From positions 1-64,000 of the forward strand of contig WNNJ02000245.1 of assembly GCA_012934845.2 (NCBI GenBank): DNA of 64,000 nucleotides, in the 5' to 3' direction. The stretch's first letter is position 1, and the number at the start of each line of letters is the position of its first letter. The notes beneath the pieces are model-generated. The model did no database searches. It was not told where the DNA came from and worked only from the letters and a program-made list of their open reading frames with translations. A program made the position numbers and the translations under genes. This DNA is from Pomphorhynchus laevis (taxonomy: Eukaryota > Acanthocephala > Palaeacanthocephala > Echinorhynchida > Pomphorhynchidae). Below, piece by piece: positions 57,300 through 64,000 of this stretch.

Positions 57300-60195
57300 C
57301 AAAATTTTATTTGTTACCAATTTAATATTTAATAATCATTTTTAATTTATAAATATCGAAATTTAATAAAGCCTTTTAGTAAAGCCTTTAGATTTTTAAT
57401 TAATGAGCAACTTTGTTAACATTTTTGTTTGTTATGTTTCATAATGACTCATCATGTTAGAAAACTATCAAAAAGTTAAATTTTTTTGTACTGAAATCAC
57501 TGAAATATTAAAATAATTATTATTTTAATGAAATAATTTGCTAGAATTATTTCGAATTCTAAAATTTAATAACGAAATCTGGCAAATGCTGATACAAATA
57601 TGAAATATGATGATGAATATTATCAGATTCTTGTTTGTATGATACCATTGATGGGGCATGATTTTGTTTATAGCTTTAAGTCAAAACATTTTAAGTGAGT
57701 CTAATTACCAATAATCATTAATATTTAATGAAATACTTTTAATGAAAATATACGTGATACAGTATATTTTCAGTATACAAAAATATACGTGATACAGTAT
57801 ACAACATACATGCATACAATATAAGATCAATAATTTAAAAAAATCAATAAAGTTTTAATTAGATAACACAAATTTATAAAAACAAAAGAAATAAAATTAC
57901 ATCTATAATTACTTATAATTTAATTATTTATAATTTTCATGTATATTTTAACATAATTTGTTACAATCGTTTGATTCCACATCAAAATGCGCAGCATGGG
58001 AGCTAGTGATATCTCAAATTCATTGATATGTGCACAACTCCATAGTTGTTATTGGACCATAATTAACATTATAGATTTTAATAATATTTGAGATATTAGC
58101 AATTATATTTCAGCACAAATACTCATTAAGTAGAAACGCATTAAATTATCAATTTCCTTATTGGAAACCTCATTTGCAAATAAGGTGACCTTCGGATCAG
58201 ACAAAACAGGAAAAAATATAGTTTTACCTCATATTATATGTGTTAATGCTATTAATACATTATAAACCTATAAATTTAGATTAGAATAGCTTTTACAACA
58301 TACGTATGTTATAAAATATTGTAAACATTAATATTTTAAAGATGAAAAAAGTAGCAGAGATTTTGTCACTGAAAATTTATTCTCGAAAATAATTTTTCAA
58401 GGAAAACGCATAATGACCTTGTTAGCTGAAATTCACAAGGTCACCTCATTGTACTTTTATGAAATTACAGAAATACACCACAAACGAACTATTTTATGAA
58501 CAGTGTAAGTTGCGAAATTTTTTACATCAATGAAACAATTTCATCAAATGATCTAATAATTTAATGTACTATAATAATCTTTTGATTAAAGTTTTTCGAA
58601 TAAAAAGTGTATTTTAAGGTAATTTAATAGTAAACAATACAGTTATTTTGGATATTTCACTATCTAAATATCATATAATTGTATTATCTGATATTATCTG
58701 CTAAAAATACATCAATGAAATAATTAATAAAAAATTATTAATTATTGATTAATAATTAATAATTATTAATTATTAAAAAAATTACCTTAATTTACAATAA
58801 ATGAAAACAACAATAATCAATGAAACAATTTCATACAATGATCTAATAATTTAATGTTAAATAAAATGTTTTTAATGTTAATTAAAAGGTTTTTTATAAA
58901 AGTCTTTTGATTAAAGTTTTTTGAATATAAGTTTATTCTAAGGTAATTTACATTAAGGTAATTTAATAGTAAATTATTAAAAATAATAAAATAATATTCT
59001 TCAATAGTAGACAATGCAGTTATTTTGTTTATTTCACTATCCAAATATCATATAATTATATTATCTGATATTATCTGATACTATAATGATTGATTAATAG
59101 ATGTCAATTTTACCTTAACATTTCTTACATTCTTTCTTGATTAATTTGATTTTTCTTGTATTTAAAACATTATAGAACAAAAGAGATTTTTAAGAGCTAT
59201 CGATATTGTTTTGAATAAAATATTTTGCGATTTATTTTTCTTGACCAATATTTATCTATTATTTTATTCTACTTTATCATATTTTTTTATTCATCAATCA
59301 AAATTGTGAATTTAAGGATATCAAAGCTAAATTTACGATTTTTCGTGGTTAATGGGAATTTTCGTTAAATAAATAATTAAAGCAATTTTAGGCAATCTTT
59401 ATTAATTTACTAACTAAGGTCGACTTGATTTACGATTACAGGCTAAATTGTATTGTATCGCATACGTATTTGTTACATATCCCAGTGTGGTAACCCGGCA
59501 TTAATAAGTCACAAAAAGTAGATTATTTAATTTTTCTGTCGGTTAGATTCACTATTCAACGAATTATTGTTTTTGTTATTTATCACCTTTCTTTCGTAAT
59601 AGCGTAATACGGACATACATTTAATTTTTTAATTAAATTAATTTCTAAATTAAGATAAAAACATGTCTTAAATTGTTTCTAATCGCAACTTTAATAACAA
59701 ATAACATATTTGGGAATATTATTGCTGATTTTATTATATCTTAATTGAAAGCTATCAATAGCCGTCTATAGTAACCGAAAATCGGTCAAAAACTTCTAAT
59801 CATTATTTGTTGTTAATTAATTAATAATTTATTAATTATGTATTAATTAATAAATTAATAATTTGTCAATATTAATAAATTTATTAATAAAAAATCAATT
59901 AATAATTTTTATATTTATTATATAAATTTATATTTAATATTTAATATTAAATGTAATTTAATATTAAATATATTTAATATTAATTTAATATTATTAATTT
60001 AATATTAAATAAAATTATTAATTTAATTAATAGTTTAATAAATTAATTTTATTTTTATTAATTTAATATATCTAATATTAAATATATTTAATAATTTATA
60101 TTTAATATTTATAATTATTGTTTTATTTTTCGGGAATTGTTGTCATTACTACTTTACTAATATAAAAGTAACAGATATTTTGAATCACCTTCAAA
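57300..60195. other. AT-rich gene-poor region
   Basis: A tandem duplication (58527-58700 and 58817-59080) shares CAATGAAACAATTTCAT, TTTGATTAAAGTTTTT and CTATCCAAATATCATATAAT. 59820-60120 is almost pure A/T with nested TTAATATTAAAT palindromes. No gene recognised. Confidence 0.5.
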
Positions 60196-60200
60196 TCTAG

Positions 60201-60301
60201 AAGATACCTTCACTTAATGATGAGTATAGCCACAAAGAAAAATGAAGTACTCACTGCACTTGAAGGGATTCAGATGGATGGGCAAAGCTTCGCTTTATAT
60301 G
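60201..60301 (+). CDS. Probable exon ending a laminin G-like domain
   Basis: Open after a CTTCAAATCTAG acceptor, reading RYLHLMMSIATKKNEVLTAL and EGIQMDGQSFALYG, and ending in phase 1 before GTTTGTATT. IQMDGQSFALY resembles the end of a laminin G domain (GCI..V.I.G..L.LY). The one-base overhang fits exactly the two-base start of the exon at 61866, giving a glycine. The acceptor choice is uncertain. Confidence 0.5.
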
Positions 60302-60621
60302 GTTTGTATTCCATATTTGTTAAACAATACCATGTTAACTTCGAAATTTTTAATTTCAATAATGCGTTATTAATGTTCGAAAATGTACTCTAACTGCAAA
60401 AATATATATAAAAATGCCTTATATTTGTTATAAAAATTCAATTATTGTACATAAACTAACAGAATATATTTAAATTTCTATTAAAGCAATTTTCCCTGAA
60501 TGGAATATGATTTAACTGATACATAATATATTGTTATAATTTTAATGAAAAAAGTATAACCATAATTTTATCTTGCAGTTGACATTAACTATTTTAATAA
60601 TAAAAATCAATATATTGTCTT

Positions 60622-61178
60622 CTTATTGTGAATATTGCATACACGAGCCGCTATTCTTCATAGGTCAGTTAGATATTCTCCTCGTGTGTTTGTTTGAATC
60701 CTATCAACATCACTGTATACTATAATATACTATACTATACCTAATCAGAAGTGAGCCCACGCTTACATTTCGTGTTTCGGTCCTTTAACTGCTTCTGCTG
60801 ATTCCTTGTCGCCGAAATGCTGGTTTATATTTGGCTTATATACCAAATTACACAATTAATGTGTTCTATATTTGGTGTGGGCGGTAACTAATATTCGCAA
60901 TTCGAATCCACCACACACCGATTTTTTTTATTCCGTTCTTATACGAAATGTTCACTGGACAGTAAACCGTAAGCTGTCTTTTTACTATTGTGAATATTGC
61001 ATACACGAGCCGCTATTCTTCCTTGGTCGGTTTGGTATTATCCTCGTGTGGTTGTTTGAATTCTATCAGCATCACTGTATACTACAATCAGCGTGGGTGG
61101 ACCTTATCAGCAGTGAGCCAGCGCCTACATTTCGTGTTTCGGTCCTGTTATTGTTTCTGCTGAACTCCTTGTCGCCGT
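60622..61178. repeat. Tandem ~362-bp duplication with CACGAGCCGC box
   Basis: Sequences from 60622 and from about 60984 share GAATATTGCATACACGAGCC, CATCACTGTATACTA, CAGTGAGCC or a variant, TACATTTCGTGTTTCGGTCC and CCTTGTCGCCG. Between them lies GGTGTGGGCGG...TTCGAATCCACC. It lies in the intron between the two laminin G-like exons. Element type unknown; a SINE-like origin is possible. Confidence 0.7.
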
Positions 61179-61865
61179 ATAATTATAATTATATTATAAT
61201 TATAATATAAAGTTGAAATAGTAAAGCTGATTATCTCCAGAAAAAATAATCATATATCACCTATGATAAACTTATGATAATCACATAATCTATTAGAATG
61301 TTATAATTAAACTTAAAATATTTATTAATAATTTATTTATTAATAAATTAAATCATTTTAAATTGTATGCTGTTATAATAGTCTATTATAAATAATCACT
61401 TTTTATTCCGATTTTGTAATCATGTTCTTGTTTCAGTATAAATCATAAAAATTGATATTCAAGAATCTTACAATTAGCCTTTTCGCATAGATCCTAAATG
61501 CTTATCTAATGAGACTATGAAAGAGTCTCATTTTGTCGACATCCTAACGGCAATTGATAATTAGTTGTTTATTTAAAATTCTTCGTACTTTTTGAAATCG
61601 AAATAATTTTAAAGAATAAGAGAATTTAGTGAACTTCCTTGCAAGTATATACCAGAATTCAACTAAACTGCAGAATTTAAAATTTATTTTGTTTATTAAT
61701 ACTATTTAGGCTAATACTATTTTGTGTATGAATAAACCAAGTTAATATGAACTAATCTGATTAACATCGATTTCTTTCAAATTCGATAAAAATATTATTG
61801 ATATGAAACATTATCATTCCAGTACCGTTATTTTGTATCAAATTGGCAGTATTTTAATATTACAG

Positions 61866-61999
61866 GCAGTTCATTTACAGTCTCTGATTTGGTAAAATTT
61901 GATTTACAATTCCGAACCACAAGGCAAGAAGGAATACTTCTTTGGCATAAAGATAAATTTAATAACAATGCAATTGTCATCGAGTTAGAAAATGGGCAG
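61866..61999 (+). CDS. Laminin G domain exon (extracellular matrix or receptor protein)
   Basis: 134-nt exon between TTTAATATTACAG and GTTTGTGC. It encodes SSFTVSDLVKFDLQFRTTRQ, EGILLWHKD and NNNAIVIELENGQ, the typical start of a laminin G fold (FQFRTT..GLLL......DFIAVEL..G). Such repeats occur in perlecan, agrin, laminin alpha, neurexin and similar proteins. The fragment cannot tell which. The gene runs left to right and presumably continues beyond the window. Confidence 0.75.
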
Positions 62000-62213
62000 G
62001 TTTGTGCATTTAGGAAAATATGATCTTATAGTTATTATACTTTTTAAATAAAATTATAATTATTATATAATTTATAATTCAAATTTTTTAATAAGCATAA
62101 TTTCTTATTCATTTGATACAATATTCGGTTCCCTCAAATAGGCCTTTGTGCAATCATAATCTCGTCATTATTCTATGTGATTGGATGTGTGCTGGTAGGA
62201 AAATACCCTACAG

Positions 62214-62336
62214 GCATGCAAGAGCGAGAACGGGCGATCTTAGACAAACAGAAGATGATCGAGCAATTACAAACGAAATTGTTCTTATCATCAGTGCCAA
62301 AATTTCGGAATATTGCTGTTTATAATTCAAATTGAA
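62214..62336 (+). other. Possible small coiled-coil exon
   Basis: After an acceptor-like TACCCTACAG, a frame reads MQERERAILDKQKMIEQLQT then KLFLSSVPKFRNIAV and stops. The charged heptad-like run suggests a coiled coil. It is GC-richer than its surroundings. No family recognised, and it may be unrelated to the laminin G gene. Confidence 0.3.
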
Positions 62337-62484
62337 ATAATAAATTATAATATTATAAAATTTATTATCTAATTATTACAATTAACTCCAAATTTTGCTT
62401 GTGATTGTTTGAATTTGCTATTCTGTAAATTCATCATTTTGCAAATACTTAATTTAAAATTGGACTTTTGATATAAAAGCATAT

Positions 62485-63106
62485 ATTTTATAAATTTTTG
62501 AATATCAATTTCGTCTGACTTACAAATGTAAATATTCAAATATTTTTATTTATAATATATAACAATAAATGTTTCGGGGCTTGTTGGTTTGCTTTTCCAA
62601 AGCAAATAAAAAATATTTTGGCCCCTTTTTAAGCAGTATAAATATACGTATAGACTATGTCAATTTTATTTTGTAGAAACCAAGTTGAGTATAAAAAAAC
62701 ATATTTTAATTTTTTTGAAAAAAAAAATTAAAAATTAAATTAAATCTCAAATATAAGAACGTTGTGGTTAAAAATGTCACATAAAATACTCATTATACAT
62801 TTTGAAATGACTGGTAAGTTTGAGCTTTAAATAATGCATATTAACAGAAAAATTTGTGTTTTTAATTTTTCGTCAAAAAAGTAAATTAAAATTAAAAAAT
62901 CTCAAAATTTTTAAGCACAAATACAAACTTTTGTATTGCTATTATAAACTAACTTTTATGCTTTATAACATACTATAATTTGATCATCCATGCTCTTAAA
63001 TATTTGACGATATAAATTTATAAATTTTTTGAATATCAATTTCGTCTGACTTACAAATGTAAATATTCAAATATTTTTATCTATAATATCTAACAATAAA
63101 TGTTTC
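62485..63106. repeat. ~100-bp direct repeat pair 527 bp apart
   Basis: GAATATCAATTTCGTCTGAC, TTACAAATGTAAATATTC and ACAATAAATGTTTCG occur at about 62485-62576 and 63012-63106 with few differences. The sequence between them is AT-rich and unrelated. Confidence 0.8.
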
Positions 63107-63719
63107 GCCTACATATTGAATAGAGCATGAACTGCAAGTCAATAGGTATACACAATGGTTTGTTTTGCAGTTGAAATTATTTATGATCTTATACATTCTA
63201 TGGGCCATAGTGCTTTCAAATACGTAGTATATTTTAAGTCAATGCATATTTATCTCGGCATGCGTGCATTTCGAATTGCATTCGTTTTTGTGTCTATTGA
63301 TATTAAGGATCGTCAAACTATTTGTTTTGCTTTCTGACAAAAGCGGAAACAAACTTGAATTGTTTCTGATACCTCTAAAATTTTTAATTTAGAATTTCGC
63401 GCAGTTATTTCTTATAATACATAATATTTATTAATAATATATAGGCTGATAATAATAAGATGATTTCTCGGTGTGTCCGCGGTGCGCGATCAGCTATCTA
63501 CCGCCCCTGTAATTGACAATAATTAAAAAATTTTACGGGCCCATTTGCGGGAACCCTTTGTCTATGTATATGTATTAATAAATATTATTAAAAAATAATA
63601 ATATAGGCAGATATCTCTTAATATCTACATATGCAAGTATCCGTGTGCCTGTAGCCAATTCTGATAGCAAAGCACACTGGTGAGATCATATGTGTTTTAG
63701 ACTCAAGGTCTCATTATAA

Positions 63720-64000
63720 ATCATGTTGCGCCTTGCTTACACCAGATGATAACTCGATGAATTAGCCAAAATCCAAACATCTTTTTGATACAAAGTGTTA
63801 AACATTTTGCCGTCTATATATATTTCTTAACCTCTAGATCAAAAAAGTGCACGCTATGCTTCGACGACTATTCCATCGTAAAAGCAAATAAAGTAATTGT
63901 TTTGAGCATGTGCATGCATTCTTCGAGATGATCTAGTGAGTTATTCCAAACCATAAAGATATAATCTATGTAGCGCACATTCTACGGGTTTAATTGGATA
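63720..64000 (-). mobile_element. Penelope-like reverse transcriptase fragment
   Basis: The minus strand reads YIFMVWNNSLDHLEECMHML then TLFAFTMEW and, after a break, KMFNTLYQKDVWILANSSSY. This is the palm of a Penelope-type RT (R[YF]IDDIFVIW...L..F...LN....I.FT.E). It is cut by the window edge and frame-broken. The GC-richer stretch 63440-63560 to its left may be part of the same element. Confidence 0.55.

Noticed and set aside
60870-60920. tRNA or tRNA-derived SINE (TTCGAATCC box)
   Set aside because: A B-box-like string is present, but no cloverleaf can be formed and the spacing to any A-box-like string is too short.

Overview
This is AT-rich animal nuclear DNA. It has a spliced host gene with GT-AG introns, laminin-G-type exons, and metazoan retroelements (CR1-, Jockey/I/R1- and RTE-like LINEs, Penelope-like elements, a Ty3/Gypsy-type fossil, a DD34E DNA transposon). 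The host proteins look most like insect or other arthropod versions; a hymenopteran would fit, but I cannot fix the species. There is no bacterial gene, CRISPR array, rRNA or convincing tRNA.

The backbone of the left half is one intact host gene on the minus strand: fructose-1,6-bisphosphatase (FBPase), 346 codons in six exons from 31317 down to 1513. All exon junctions can be read and the phases agree. Its introns range from 50 bp (intron 4) to 23.5 kb (intron 2, 4888-28419). Intron 2 is a graveyard of nested elements. It holds pieces of an unclassified reverse transcriptase (5.9-6.5 and 8.3-9.0 kb) interrupted by head-to-tail Penelope fragments (6.5-8.3 kb), a 0.94-kb near-perfect palindrome (9.6-10.5 kb) and a DNA transposon whose inverted termini are arrays of a 22-bp repeat (11.07-12.70 kb). 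After these come a broken Gypsy-type fossil (about 13-16.3 kb), a hairpin (16.4 kb) and three LINE copies of one family (17.3-27.5 kb). The first two of those copies form a 2.6-kb-arm inverted duplication.

Upstream of FBPase (31.4-41 kb) lie another copy of the unclassified RT element (minus strand) and a nearly complete CR1/L2-like LINE (35.8-39.9 kb). That LINE splits a single unit of a ~128-bp satellite. At 41.3-42.5 kb there are two orphan host exons next to dispersed repeats: an inverted copy of FBPase exon 2 with intact splice sites, and a 73-nt exon encoding helicase motif V of an MTR4-type exosome helicase.

The right third (43-64 kb) is mostly AT-rich and gene-poor. It contains an RTE-like LINE bracketed by perfect 274-bp direct repeats, with a third inverted copy nearby. 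It also has several hairpin MITEs, small tandem duplications, two phase-compatible plus-strand exons with laminin G similarity (60.2 and 61.9 kb) and a Penelope-type RT fragment at the right edge. The strongest observations for follow-up are the inverted LINE duplication with a sharp identity step between its arms, the orphan exons, the palindrome whose only arm difference is a flipped hairpin loop, the tandem-repeat TIR transposon, and the FBPase gene with substitutions at AMP-site and substrate-site positions.
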